A stretch of DNA of 64,000 nt from Pollutimonas sp. M17 (lineage in GTDB: Bacteria; Pseudomonadota; Gammaproteobacteria; Burkholderiales; Burkholderiaceae_B): the NCBI RefSeq assembly GCF_025836975.1, contig NZ_CP107548.1, positions 434,001-498,000 on the forward strand, read 5' to 3'. The notes under the pieces were generated by a model that worked only from the letters and a program-made list of their open reading frames with translations, was not told where the DNA came from and ran no database searches. The position numbers and the translations under genes are program-made. Below are positions 52,256-64,000 of this stretch, one piece after another. Each line of letters starts with the position of its first letter. The stretch's first letter is position 1.

Positions 52256-52699
52256 ATGCAACGAATCAAGACTATGAATCAAGATCAGGTGCAACTCGTG
52301 CTTACGGATCGGGATCGCGCAGCGATGAACCGGCGTGCAAGCGGTGGAATCGTCCGTACGCTTGCCGCGCAGGCGGTCATGCTGCTTGTGGCGGTGCTTG
52401 CGTCCTGGCTGGTTTCCGGCGCAGCGGCTGCGGTTTCCGCCCTGATTGGCGCCGCGGCCTATTTTGTACCCAATGCGTTGTTCGCTTTACGTTTGCTGCT
52501 GGGCCTTTGGGGTCCGGTAAAATCCAGCCCGCTTACTTTTTTTGTGGGCGAGGCCTTCAAGCTGGGGTCGGCCATTCTGGTAATGGGTCTGGCCGCATGG
52601 CTGGGGCGTAGCTGGCTGGTGTGGCCCGCCATGCTTTTTGGCCTGGTATGTGTTTTAAAAGGCTATGTGCTGTTGCTGGTGTTTCGCAGGCTGCCATAG
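52256..52699 (+). CDS. atpI: ATP synthase assembly protein I
   Basis: About 147 residues with four membrane segments. AtpI helps assemble the c-ring or import Mg. ATG 52256 or 52274 may be used; neither has a clear site, and the frame upstream to 52151 looks non-coding. The hydrophobic pattern 'LIGAAAYFVPNALFALRLL' and its position before atpB identify it. It is poorly conserved in sequence, as usual. Confidence 0.85.
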   Translation: MQRIKTMNQDQVQLVLTDRDRAAMNRRASGGIVRTLAAQAVMLLVAVLASWLVSGAAAAVSALIGAAAYFVPNALFALRLLLGLWGPVKSSPLTFFVGEAFKLGSAILVMGLAAWLGRSWLVWPAMLFGLVCVLKGYVLLLVFRRLP

Positions 52700-52757
52700 T
52701 TTTTTTGTATGTTAATTTCATGGGCTTTGCACGCTCGTCAACAGGATAAGGGTTCAG

Positions 52758-53636
52758 ATGGCTGCTAGTGATATTTCGCCACAGTCTGAGTATATTCAGC
52801 ATCACTTGGTTCACCTGAATAACGTTGGTGCCAAGCAGTCGGCCATCGCCAACTTCAGCGTCGTCAACTACGATTCCCTCTTCTGGTCCATACTCATGGG
52901 CCTGGTGGTCGTCTTCATGTTGTGGCGCGCCGCCAAGCTGGCCAGCGCCGGCGTTCCGGGCCGCTTCCAGGCTTTCGTCGAAATGATGGTCGACATGGTC
53001 GAGGAACAGGCCAAGAGCATCATCCCCAGCGAGGTCTCGCGCCGTTTCGTCTCGCCCCTGGCCCTGACGGTGTTCCTGTGGATCATCCTCATGAACGTGC
53101 TCGATCTGGTGCCGGTCGATTTCCTTGCATGGGTCTTCAAGCTTACCGGTCTGGGCGCCGAGCACGGCGATCCGCTGTATTACCACCGCATTCTGCCCAC
53201 GGCCGACCTGAACGTGCCCATGGGCATGTCGCTGGGCGTGCTGCTGCTCATGTTCTATTACGGTATCAAGATCAAGCACCCGGGCGGTTTCGTCAAGGAA
53301 CTGTTCACCGCGCCCTTCCATGCGCACGGCCTTGCCGGCCTGGTTCTTGCTCCGTTCAATTTCCTCCTGAACTGCATCGAATACGCCGCCAAGTCGGTGT
53401 CCCTGGGCATGCGGCTGTTCGGCAACATGTTTGCCGGCGAACTCATTTTCATGCTGATCGCCCTGCTGGGCGGAGCATGGACCGGATTTAATGGCGCAAG
53501 CCTAGGCTTGGGTGTCGGGCATGTCCTGGCGGGGTCGGTGTGGGCAATCTTCCACATCCTGATCGTGCTGTTGCAGGCCTTTATCTTCATGATGCTGACC
53601 CTGGTGTATGTGGGGCAGGCTCACGAAGGCCATTAA
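52758..53636 (+). CDS. atpB: ATP synthase subunit a
   Basis: A 292-residue membrane protein of the Fo stator with five to six helices. The essential arginine is in '[15 protein letters not shown]', next to the half-channels that pass protons to the c-ring. The N-terminal '[13 protein letters not shown]' and the length match Burkholderiales AtpB. Confidence 0.97.
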   Translation: MAASDISPQSEYIQHHLVHLNNVGAKQSAIANFSVVNYDSLFWSILMGLVVVFMLWRAAKLASAGVPGRFQAFVEMMVDMVEEQAKSIIPSEVSRRFVSPLALTVFLWIILMNVLDLVPVDFLAWVFKLTGLGAEHGDPLYYHRILPTADLNVPMGMSLGVLLLMFYYGIKIKHPGGFVKELFTAPFHAHGLAGLVLAPFNFLLNCIEYAAKSVSLGMRLFGNMFAGELIFMLIALLGGAWTGFNGASLGLGVGHVLAGSVWAIFHILIVLLQAFIFMMLTLVYVGQAHEGH

Positions 53637-53693
53637 TAGTTTTCGGCTCGGGCCGTCAGGTCCGGCCGGGGTACAAGGCTTTTCTTGTAAAGC

Positions 53694-53983
<290 letters not shown>

Positions 53984-54110
53984 GCAGTGCAGCCTGCCGC
54001 ATGGCGGGTCAAGCAGCCGCAGTCGGCCGTATGGCGCCGGCCTGCGGCATGGACATTAGGTGTCATGCGGCCAGGCCGCCTGGCACGAGTGGTATTAAAG
54101 GGAAACGACC

Positions 54111-54581
54111 GTGAATTTAAACGCGACTCTCTTTTTTCAGATGATCGTGTTTTTCGTGCTGGGCTGGTTTACGATGAAATTCGTATGGCCGCCCCTCACG
54201 AAAGCAATGGATGACCGCCGTCAGAAAATCGCCGACGGCCTGGCGGCCGCCGACAAGGGCAAGGCCGACCTGGCCCAGGCCCAGGCGCGGATCAGCCTGA
54301 TCGAGGCGTCTGCAAAAACGGAAAACCATGCTCGCATGGTCGAGGCCGAGAAACAGGCTGCGGCTCTTATCGACCAGGCTCGTCGCGAAGGCGAGGCCGA
54401 GAAAGCGCGTATCGTCGCACAAGCCCAGCAGGACGCGGCCCAAGAGGTTCAGCGTGCGCGCGAAAGCTTGCGTGCCGATGTCGCCGTTCTGGCGGTCAAG
54501 GGTGCAGAGCAGATTCTCAAACGAGAAGTTGACGCACAGGCACACGCCGAGCTGCTTAACCAGCTCAAGGCTCAACTTTAA
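54111..54581 (+). CDS. atpF: ATP synthase subunit b
   Basis: A 156-residue subunit with one N-terminal membrane helix ('[21 protein letters not shown]' in part) and a long charged coiled coil that forms the peripheral stalk. The start GTG-containing context 'GACCGTG' is at 54111. It lies 127 bases after atpE and 14 before atpH. Confidence 0.96.
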   Translation: MNLNATLFFQMIVFFVLGWFTMKFVWPPLTKAMDDRRQKIADGLAAADKGKADLAQAQARISLIEASAKTENHARMVEAEKQAAALIDQARREGEAEKARIVAQAQQDAAQEVQRARESLRADVAVLAVKGAEQILKREVDAQAHAELLNQLKAQL

Positions 54582-54595
54582 ACTCAGGGCAAGCC

Positions 54596-55135
54596 ATGGC
54601 TGAACTATCGACTATCGCCAGACCCTACGCCGAGGCGCTGTTTGCGACGGCGCGCAACGACCAGGCTGGCCTGGCGTCGTGGTCGGATCTGGTGTCCGAG
54701 CTTGCCCAGGTGGCAAGCCAGGACGACGTGCGCGAGGCGCTGACCGACCCAAGGCTGAACACCGCTCAGCGCACCGAGCTGTTTACGGGTTTGATCAAAT
54801 CCCCGCTTTCAGCGCAGGCAGGCAATTTCATCGAACTGCTCGTCAGCAACAACCGCATTCTGGTGTTGCCGCAAATCGCCGAGCAGTTCGAGCAGCTGAA
54901 GAACCAGCAGGAAGGTACGGCGTTGGCCCAGATCATCAGCGCCTATCCGCTGGCCGACGATCAGGTTCAGCAGCTCGTGTCCGGGCTGGAAAAAAAGTTT
55001 GGCCTCAAATTGAAGCCGGCTGTCACGGTGGATGCCGATCTTATCGGCGGCGTGCGCGTGATCGTTGGCGACCAAGTACTTGATACTTCTGTGCAGGCCC
55101 AGTTGGCCCGCATGCGCGACACTCTGGCCGCCTGA
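54596..55135 (+). CDS. atpH: ATP synthase subunit delta
   Basis: A 179-residue OSCP/delta subunit that joins F1 to the peripheral stalk. The N-terminal '[13 protein letters not shown]' and the C-terminal '[22 protein letters not shown]' (in part) are diagnostic. Length is normal. Confidence 0.97.
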   Translation: MAELSTIARPYAEALFATARNDQAGLASWSDLVSELAQVASQDDVREALTDPRLNTAQRTELFTGLIKSPLSAQAGNFIELLVSNNRILVLPQIAEQFEQLKNQQEGTALAQIISAYPLADDQVQQLVSGLEKKFGLKLKPAVTVDADLIGGVRVIVGDQVLDTSVQAQLARMRDTLAA

Positions 55136-55170
55136 CGCGCGCCAGATAACAGGATTCCAGGAGTCTGAAC

Positions 55171-56712
<1,542 letters not shown>

Positions 56713-56812
56713 GTTTGACTGGCGAGGGTGATGAAGCGGCAGCTTCAGTATCCAAACGTACGGTGGGGCTGGCGCAAGCAGCCCCGCTATAACGCCCTTT
56801 CAGGAAAGAGCG

Positions 56813-57718
56813 ATGGCCGGAATTAAGGAAATTCGAACCAAGATCAAGAGCGTGCAGAACACGCGCAAGATCACCAAAGCCATGGAGATGGTCGCGGCAT
56901 CCAAAATGCGCAAGGCGCAGGACAGGATGCGTGCAGGCCGCCCCTATGCAACGAAGGTGCGCGAGATCGCCGCCAATCTGATGCAGGCGCATCCCGATTA
57001 TTCGCATCCCTACATGATCGAACGCAGCAACGTGCGTGCGGTCGGCATTGTCGTCGTCTCGACCGACAAGGGCCTGTGCGGCGGCTTGAACACCAACATC
57101 ATGCGTCTGGTGCTGGCTCGTCTCAAAGAGTTCGAGCAGAAGGGCATCAAGGTGCAGGCCACCGCCCTGGGCAACAAGGGTGCCGGCGTGTTGTCGCGCA
57201 TCGGCGCCAACCTGGTTTCGCAGGAAGTCCAGCTGGGCGACAAGCCCAACCTCGAACGCCTCATCGGCGCCATCAAGGTCCAGATCGACGACTTCATCGA
57301 TGGCAAGATCGATGCCATCTACCTGGCCACGAACCGCTTCGTGAACACCATGAAGCAGGATCCCAGCTTCATCCGCTTGCTGCCCTTGCCCAGCGGCCTG
57401 GCCGATCCGTTCCAGGCTGGCGACAGCACGGAAGGCCAGGATGCGCCCAAGTCGAACTATGGCTGGGACTACATCTACGAGCCCGATTCCAAGACCGTCA
57501 TCGACGAACTCTTGATGCGCTATGTGGAAGGCCTGGTGTATCAGGCGGTGGCGGAAAACATGGCGTCCGAGCAGTCCGCCCGGATGGTCGCCATGAAAGC
57601 GGCATCCGACAACGCCAAGAAAGTCATCGGCGACCTTGAGCTGGTCTACAACAAGACCCGCCAAGCCGCCATTACCAAAGAAATTTCAGAAATCGTGGGG
57701 GGCGCTGCCGCTGTTTAA
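56813..57718 (+). CDS. atpG: ATP synthase subunit gamma
   Basis: A 301-residue central-stalk subunit, about 14 longer than in E. coli because of insertions near residue 200 ('[19 protein letters not shown]' in part), as in Bordetella relatives. N-terminal '[20 protein letters not shown]' (in part) and C-terminal '[14 protein letters not shown]' are diagnostic. Confidence 0.97.
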   Translation: MAGIKEIRTKIKSVQNTRKITKAMEMVAASKMRKAQDRMRAGRPYATKVREIAANLMQAHPDYSHPYMIERSNVRAVGIVVVSTDKGLCGGLNTNIMRLVLARLKEFEQKGIKVQATALGNKGAGVLSRIGANLVSQEVQLGDKPNLERLIGAIKVQIDDFIDGKIDAIYLATNRFVNTMKQDPSFIRLLPLPSGLADPFQAGDSTEGQDAPKSNYGWDYIYEPDSKTVIDELLMRYVEGLVYQAVAENMASEQSARMVAMKAASDNAKKVIGDLELVYNKTRQAAITKEISEIVGGAAAV

Positions 57719-57754
57719 GGTTTAACAGAAAGGCATCCCGTCAAAGATATTTAG

Positions 57755-59188
<1,434 letters not shown>

Positions 59189-59197
59189 GGAACCAAC

Positions 59198-59623
59198 ATG
59201 GCCAACTTGCATGTTGACGTCGTCAGCGCGGAAGAATCGATCTTTGCCGGTGAGGCAAAGTTCGTGACCCTGCCTGGCGAGTCGGGCGAGCTGGGCATAT
59301 TGCCCGGCCACACGCCGCTTATTTCGCGCATCCGGCCCGGGACCGTCAAGGTCGTCCTGGCTGACGATTCCGAGGTCAGCATTTTCGTTGCCGGCGGCAT
59401 ACTCGAAGTCCAGCCTGGCGCGGTCACGGTATTGTCCGATACCGCCATCCGTGCCGAGGACCTCGACGAGGCCAAGGCCCTCGAGGCGCGCAAGCAAGCC
59501 GAAGAGGCCTTGCGCAATACCAAGGACAAGGCCGATATCGCCGTGGTCGAAGCCGAACTCGCGATGCTGGCGGCCCAGGCCGCCGCTGCGCGCAAGCTCA
59601 GCCAGACGCGCCGGTCGCACTGA
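59198..59623 (+). CDS. atpC: ATP synthase subunit epsilon
   Basis: A 141-residue subunit with the N-terminal beta sandwich ('[14 protein letters not shown]') and the C-terminal helical hairpin that can inhibit ATP hydrolysis. It lies nine bases after atpD and is last in the operon. Confidence 0.97.
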   Translation: MANLHVDVVSAEESIFAGEAKFVTLPGESGELGILPGHTPLISRIRPGTVKVVLADDSEVSIFVAGGILEVQPGAVTVLSDTAIRAEDLDEAKALEARKQAEEALRNTKDKADIAVVEAELAMLAAQAAAARKLSQTRRSH

Positions 59624-59653
59624 CATCAGGCCGGCTCCGGCCGGTCTCGCCCC

Positions 59654-59683
59654 AAGGGTGCCCTTTTGTGGGCACCCTTTTTA
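59654..59683 (+). terminator. atp operon terminator
   Basis: AAGGGTGCCC (59654-59663) pairs perfectly with 59670-59679 around the loop TTTTGT and is followed by TTTTATT. This is a textbook factor-independent terminator 30 bases after atpC. Confidence 0.92.
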
Positions 59684-59800
59684 TTGTCCGCCGCATGGCT
59701 TGGGCGCCTAGGTAATTTCCGAGTTAAGAGAACTCCGGATTGTTGCCGTTCCGGCGTCTCACTACTCTTGCGCTATCTGTCCGATAACCTGGAGCACACC

Positions 59801-60607
59801 ATGAGAGAACGTTTGGATTGCGCCATCCTGCGCACGGAATGCAGCGACGAATGGGTAGCGCCGTGGCTGGGGTCCCATGCCGGCGGCAGACTGCACTTGC
59901 AGGCACTGGGCGACTGCAGCGCCGATGTAGGCGCGCCCGGCTCCGCGCGGGCGCTTGCCGATCTGTCCATGCGCTTACGGCGTTTCGACGCCTGCCTGAT
60001 TCCCGTGACCGAATCCAGCCTGCCCTGGGTGCGCACCACGCTTTCCACCGCCGGGGGCATTGTCCAGACTCCGCTCATGGCCTTGGTCCGGGGGCTGAAG
60101 GCTGCCGCCCTGAACGACCTCTACTCCCTGGGGCTGGCCGACTTCATGCGTGAACCGGTGTGTATCGAAGAACTTCGCGCCCGCATCGAGCGGCTGCTCG
60201 ACACCCGGCGCTACTTCAGCTCGCAGCCGGCCGGGGCAAGAGCCTTGTCCGAAAGCGAAGCCGGCTATGGAATCGTCGCGGGCGGCGTGGTCAGGTCGGG
60301 GCAGGACGCCTTGTGCGACACCATACTCCAGCGCAGCGGCATGGAGCTCGAAGCGTTTGCCATTGCGTCGGCTTCCCGCTGCGCCACGTCGCGCGAATCC
60401 TTCCGGGCGGCCAAAAGCCAGGTCATCGAGCGTTTCGAACGCGCCTACATCACCGCGGCGCTGGGGCGCCATTCCGGCAATATCGCCATGGCCGCCAGGG
60501 CGGCCCAGAAGCACCGGCGCGCTTTCTGGGCGCTCATGCGCAAGCACGAAATCGATGCGGCTCCCTTCCGCCGCGAACCGACCCCCTCTCACCCCAGAGA
60601 CGGGTAA
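59801..60607 (+). CDS. Fis-type regulator with a degenerate receiver-like domain
   Basis: A 268-residue protein from ATG 59801 with GGAG six bases upstream. The C-terminal segment (205-250) is a Fis-type HTH ('ERAYITAALGRHSGNIAMAA', 'KHRRAFWALMRKHEI'). The N-terminal 135 residues look like a response-regulator receiver by pattern ('FDACLIP', 'GLADFMREPVCIEELRARI'), but Pro68 stands where the phosphoacceptor Asp is expected and Glu118 replaces the conserved Lys. It is therefore probably not phosphorylated. I do not know its targets. It lies between the atp terminator and hemE. Confidence 0.65.
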   Translation: MRERLDCAILRTECSDEWVAPWLGSHAGGRLHLQALGDCSADVGAPGSARALADLSMRLRRFDACLIPVTESSLPWVRTTLSTAGGIVQTPLMALVRGLKAAALNDLYSLGLADFMREPVCIEELRARIERLLDTRRYFSSQPAGARALSESEAGYGIVAGGVVRSGQDALCDTILQRSGMELEAFAIASASRCATSRESFRAAKSQVIERFERAYITAALGRHSGNIAMAARAAQKHRRAFWALMRKHEIDAAPFRREPTPSHPRDG

Positions 60608-60634
60608 AATCAATAGTCTTGAATAAGGATAGAC

Positions 60635-61705
60635 GTGACTGCACCCACTTTAAAGAACGATGTCTTCTTGCGCGCCCTCATGCGCGAGCCGGTTCCCTAC
60701 ACGCCCATCTGGCTGATGCGTCAGGCGGGCCGCTATCTGCCCGAATACAACGAAACCCGGGCGCGCGCCGGCTCATTCATGGGGCTGGCGAAAAATCGCG
60801 AGTACGCTTGTGAAGTCACGCTGCAGCCCTTGCTGCGCTTCGATCTGGATGCCGCCATTCTGTTTTCCGACATTCTGACCGTTCCCGACGCCATGGGGCT
60901 GGGCCTGGACTTCCTGGCCGGTGAAGGCCCGAAGTTCGCGCATCCCCTGCGCAACGAGGACGACATCAGGAAGCTGACGGTGCCCGATCTCTCCCGCTTG
61001 CAGTATGTCTTTGACGCCGTATCGCTCATCCGCAAGGAGCTCGACGGCAAAGTACCCCTGATCGGTTTCGCCGGTAGTCCCTGGACGGTGGGATGCTACA
61101 TGGTCGAAGGGCAGGGGTCCAGCGATTACCGTCTGATCAAGACCATGCTCTACAGCCGGCCCGACCTGCTGCACCACATTCTTGAGATCAACGCGCAAAC
61201 GACCCGGAATTACCTGAATGCGCAGATCCAGGCCGGCGCGCAAGCCGTCATGATCTTCGACAGTTGGGGAGGCGTGCTGTCCGACGGCCTGTTCCAGGAG
61301 TTTTCCCTGGCCTATACGCAAAAAGTGGTTCAAGGCCTGATCCGGCATCACGAAGGGCGAGCCGTGCCGGCCATCGTATTCACCAAGGGCGGCGCGCAAT
61401 GGATGGAAGGCATCGCCGCCAGCGGTTGCGACGCCATCGGGCTGGATTGGACGGCCAACCTTGCCCAGGCCCGGCAGCGCCTGGGCGATTCTGTTGCACT
61501 GCAAGGCAACCTGGACCCCATGGCCTTGTTCGGCGGCGAAGCCGCCATCCGTGCCCAGGCCCGCAAGGTCATCGACGATTACGGGATGGTCGGAAAGGGC
61601 GGCCACGTCTTCAATCTGGGTCATGGAATTTCGCGTTTCACTCCCCCGGCAGCCGTCCAGGCCCTGGTCGACGAGGTTCATACCTACAGCCGTTCCAAGC
61701 ACTAA
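60635..61705 (+). CDS. hemE: uroporphyrinogen decarboxylase
   Basis: A 356-residue TIM-barrel enzyme that converts uroporphyrinogen III to coproporphyrinogen III in haem synthesis. GTG start at 60635 with AAGGAT four bases upstream. The signature '[15 protein letters not shown]' and the catalytic aspartate in '[13 protein letters not shown]' are present, as is 'GFAGSPWT'. Normal length. Confidence 0.97.
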   Translation: MTAPTLKNDVFLRALMREPVPYTPIWLMRQAGRYLPEYNETRARAGSFMGLAKNREYACEVTLQPLLRFDLDAAILFSDILTVPDAMGLGLDFLAGEGPKFAHPLRNEDDIRKLTVPDLSRLQYVFDAVSLIRKELDGKVPLIGFAGSPWTVGCYMVEGQGSSDYRLIKTMLYSRPDLLHHILEINAQTTRNYLNAQIQAGAQAVMIFDSWGGVLSDGLFQEFSLAYTQKVVQGLIRHHEGRAVPAIVFTKGGAQWMEGIAASGCDAIGLDWTANLAQARQRLGDSVALQGNLDPMALFGGEAAIRAQARKVIDDYGMVGKGGHVFNLGHGISRFTPPAAVQALVDEVHTYSRSKH

Positions 61706-62022
61706 ATCTGCTTGCAGACAATGGGTAAAACCCTTATTTTTCCTGCCCGAGCATACAGGTTGTTCACAGTTTACGATGCTGTGCAACATGGCCCTTGGGC
61801 AGGCTTTCAGACGCCTGTGTTTTAGAAGCAAGCTATTGTTTTAAATAGAATATTATCTTTGTGTGCCACCCGGTTCCAAGAATTTTCTGTTCCGGCCGTT
61901 GACTTTTTGAAAGTTGTCATCCGCATTTTCCCCAAAGTTATCCACAGCCTGCTTGGCGGGATATCGAAATCTCGCGGCGACAGGTATTTAAGACGCTAAA
62001 CAAGAATTCACTTTAAGTACTG
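61706..62022. promoter_or_regulatory. intergenic region upstream of priA with a DnaA box
   Basis: A 317-base, comparatively AT-rich gap. It holds a perfect DnaA box TTATCCACA at 61938-61946 and a near-match TTGTTCACA at 61760-61768. TTGACT at 61899 could be a -35 but has no good -10. A short stem GGGT/ACCC followed by TTATTTTT near 61723-61741 may end hemE transcripts. No gene is seen. Confidence 0.5.
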
Positions 62023-64000
62023 ATGCCTACATCCAGCCCATCTGAACCCCTGACCTCGCCGTCCGCCGACATCGGCGACCGGCCGGCGTTCTGGATCCAG
62101 GTGGCGCTGGATGTTCCCTTGCAAGGGGTATTCGACTATCGGGCCGGCGCGCAGGTCGCTGTGGGCACCCGGGTCATCGTGCCGTTCGGACGTCGCAAGC
62201 TGGTGGGGGTGGTGGTGGGACTGCCGCCCCAGCCCGCATTCGATCCCGCTCAGGTCAAGGAGATCGACCAGCTACTGGACGATACGCCGCCTTTGCCCGC
62301 CGATTGGCTGCGCCTGGCGTCCTTCGCCGCGCAGTATTACCAGCGTCCCCTGGGCGAAGTCATACTGCCCGCATTGCCGCCGAGCTTGCGCAAGGTTGCC
62401 GCCTACCAGGGAAAGCGCTCCGCCGGCGGCCCGGTCCAGCGGCTCGACCGCCGCAAGCCCGCGCCGGCGGCCGCCGTGGCGGCTGATCGGGCCCCTGAGC
62501 TGAACGCCGAACAGGCCGCCGCCGCCCAGGCGATTGCGGCGCTGCATACCCACAAGACCGTGCTCCTGCACGGCGTGACCGGCAGCGGGAAAACCGAGGT
62601 CTACCTGCATGCCATCCAGGCGGTGCTCGGGCGCGGGCGGCGGGTTCTGTTCATGGTGCCCGAGATCAACCTGACCCCGCAGCTTGAGCAATCCCTAAGG
62701 GCCAGGCTGGCCGGCCTGGCGGGGGCCGATGCGCTGGCCGTGATGCATAGCGGCCTTGCCGACGGCGAGCGCCTGCAGGCCTGGTTGCGCATACAGCGCG
62801 GGCAGGCCCGGGTGTTGCTGGGCACCCGCCTGTCCATTTTTGCTCCCGTACCCGATCTGGGCTTGATCATTGTCGACGAGGAGCACGACACATCCTATAA
62901 GCAGCAGGATGGCTTGCGCTATTCGGCCCGCGACCTGGCCGTCTGGCGCGGCCGCGACCTGGATATTCCCGTGGTCCTGGGTTCGGCCACGCCCTCGCTC
63001 GAAAGCTGGAAGCACGCCGACAAAGGCCACTACCTGCGCCATACCCTGGCGCAACGCGCACGCGACGTGGAACTGCCCTCGGTACGTCTGGTCGATACCC
63101 GCCGCCTCGCGATGCAGCAGGGATTTTCGCCTCAGCTGATCGAAGCCCTGGGTCAACGGCTGGACAGCGGGCAGCAATCGCTGATCTTCCTGAACCGGCG
63201 CGGCTATGCCCCCGTCCTGAATTGCGCCTCATGCGGCTGGGTAAGCCAGTGCCCCCGCTGCACCGCCTATACGGTCTTGCATCGCGGCTCGGGCCGGCGC
63301 AATTATCTTCAATGCCATCATTGCGGCCATCAGGCACGCGTGCCGCATGCCTGCCCCGACTGCGGCGACCAGGACTTGAAGCCCATGGGCCGCGGCACGC
63401 AGCGCATCGAGGAGCACCTGGCCGAGCTTTTCCCCCAGGCGCGCATCGCGCGCATCGATGCCGACAGCACCCGGCTGAAGGGCAGCGCGGCCGCCTTGTT
63501 CGCCAAGGTCCACGCGGGCGAAGTCGATCTGCTGGTGGGCACCCAAATGGTCGCGAAGGGACACGACTTCACGAATCTGGGCCTGGTGGGCGTGCTGAAT
63601 GCCGACGCCATGCTTTTTGCGCAGGATTTCCGGGCGCCGGAAAGGCTGTTCGCCCAACTGATGCAGGTGGCCGGGCGGGCCGGCCGCCATGTAAAGGGCG
63701 GCGAGGTCATCATCCAGACCGATTATCCCGAACAGGCTGTGTACCAGGCCCTGATACGGCACGACTATCAGGGCTTTGCCCGTTATGCCCTGGATGAGCG
63801 CGAAGCCATCGGGCTGCCGCCCTACGCCCACCAGGCTTTGCTGACCTCGGAGTCCCGGAAGCTGGCGGACGCGCTGGAATTCCTGGCGCGCGCCCGCGCC
63901 TTGCCGCAGGAAGACGCCGCCGGCTATCCCACGGCGCCCTCCCTTACGCTTTACGATCCGGTACCACTGCGTGTTGTCCGGGTGGCCAATGTGGAGCGCG
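62023..64000 (+). CDS. priA: primosomal replication restart helicase PriA (runs off window end)
   Basis: At least 659 residues, continuing past the window. PriA rebuilds replication forks away from the origin. The N-terminal 3'-DNA-binding domain ('VALDVPLQGVFDYRAG') is followed by Walker A GVTGSGKTE, the DEEH box (VDEEHDTSYKQQDGLRYSAR in part), the zinc-binding cysteines CASC, CPRC, CHHC and CPDC, and helicase motifs V-VI ('GTQMVAKGHDF', 'QVAGRAGR'). ATG 62023 gives the expected N-terminus; the ribosome binding site is weak. Confidence 0.95.
   Translation, partial: MPTSSPSEPLTSPSADIGDRPAFWIQVALDVPLQGVFDYRAGAQVAVGTRVIVPFGRRKLVGVVVGLPPQPAFDPAQVKEIDQLLDDTPPLPADWLRLASFAAQYYQRPLGEVILPALPPSLRKVAAYQGKRSAGGPVQRLDRRKPAPAAAVAADRAPELNAEQAAAAQAIAALHTHKTVLLHGVTGSGKTEVYLHAIQAVLGRGRRVLFMVPEINLTPQLEQSLRARLAGLAGADALAVMHSGLADGERLQAWLRIQRGQARVLLGTRLSIFAPVPDLGLIIVDEEHDTSYKQQDGLRYSARDLAVWRGRDLDIPVVLGSATPSLESWKHADKGHYLRHTLAQRARDVELPSVRLVDTRRLAMQQGFSPQLIEALGQRLDSGQQSLIFLNRRGYAPVLNCASCGWVSQCPRCTAYTVLHRGSGRRNYLQCHHCGHQARVPHACPDCGDQDLKPMGRGTQRIEEHLAELFPQARIARIDADSTRLKGSAAALFAKVHAGEVDLLVGTQMVAKGHDFTNLGLVGVLNADAMLFAQDFRAPERLFAQLMQVAGRAGRHVKGGEVIIQTDYPEQAVYQALIRHDYQGFARYALDEREAIGLPPYAHQALLTSESRKLADALEFLARARALPQEDAAGYPTAPSLTLYDPVPLRVVRVANVER

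Noticed and set aside
61706-62022. Possible replication origin, because of DnaA-box-like sequences.
   Set aside because: Only one perfect box and one near-match, no cluster, no dnaA/dnaN/gyrB nearby and no AT-rich unwinding array.

Overview
The window is a high-GC, gene-dense chromosomal segment from a betaproteobacterium, most likely Burkholderiales and probably the Alcaligenaceae (Bordetella/Achromobacter/Pusillimonas-like). This rests on the backbone gene orders hemA-prfA-prmC-grxD-ubiX and atpIBEFHAGDC-regulator-hemE-priA, and on the abundance of Bug-type solute receptors and family III CoA-transferases. I see no insertion sequence, phage, CRISPR array or rRNA. One tRNA gene (Phe) is present.

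Region 1 (1-14.5 kb) is catabolic. The end of kdgD and all of gudD (glucarate/galactarate breakdown) are followed by a set of acyl-CoA genes under FadR-type GntR control. On the minus strand is an enoyl-CoA hydratase. Divergent from it on the plus strand run a CoA-transferase, a MaoC-type hydratase, a Bug receptor and an HMG-CoA-lyase-like enzyme. A second minus-strand operon holds a CoA-transferase, a DUF35 protein, an SCP2-type thiolase, two alpha/beta hydrolases and a dimeric-barrel protein. A divergent GntR regulator and an amidohydrolase close the region. Perfect palindromes mark the control regions: AGTGTATACACT twice in one, TGTCGACA twice in the other.

Region 2 (14.8-23.6 kb) is a complete branched-chain-amino-acid-type ABC importer followed by a BKACE (beta-keto acid cleavage) enzyme, two SDR dehydrogenases and an AraC regulator. 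It looks like an uptake-plus-degradation unit for an unknown hydroxy/keto acid.

Region 3 (23.6-33.4 kb) is accessory. Its core is a three-gene operon with stop/start overlaps: a glycosyltransferase fused to a UDP-galactopyranose mutase, a clan-A glycoside hydrolase and an ABC exporter. Ferritin-like stress proteins lie on either side. I consider this the best candidate for an undescribed system, probably making and exporting a galactofuranose-containing glycan or glycolipid. It is followed by a metallo-beta-lactamase-fold hydrolase, an FAD hydroxylase and a yeast-type cytosine deaminase.

Region 4 (33.4-47.8 kb) returns to the core genome. It begins with a hybrid pseudogene (front of a Bug receptor joined to the tail of an MmgE/PrpD gene), then an EamA transporter, a SMUG1-type uracil-DNA glycosylase and tRNA-Phe. 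Then come hemA, prfA, prmC, grxD, ubiX, a YbiO-like mechanosensitive channel, ttcA, folB, a flavoprotein, an M61 peptidase and an enoyl-CoA hydratase.

Region 5 (47.9-51.7 kb) is a TRAP transporter operon (dctP, amidohydrolase, dctQ, dctM). Region 6 (52.1-64.0 kb) is the atp operon with a strong terminator, then an unusual Fis-type regulator with a degenerate receiver, hemE, and priA running off the window end.

Start codons were adjusted wherever a ribosome binding site or domain boundary argued against the longest frame. Functions rest on motif and family recognition by eye, with no database search.
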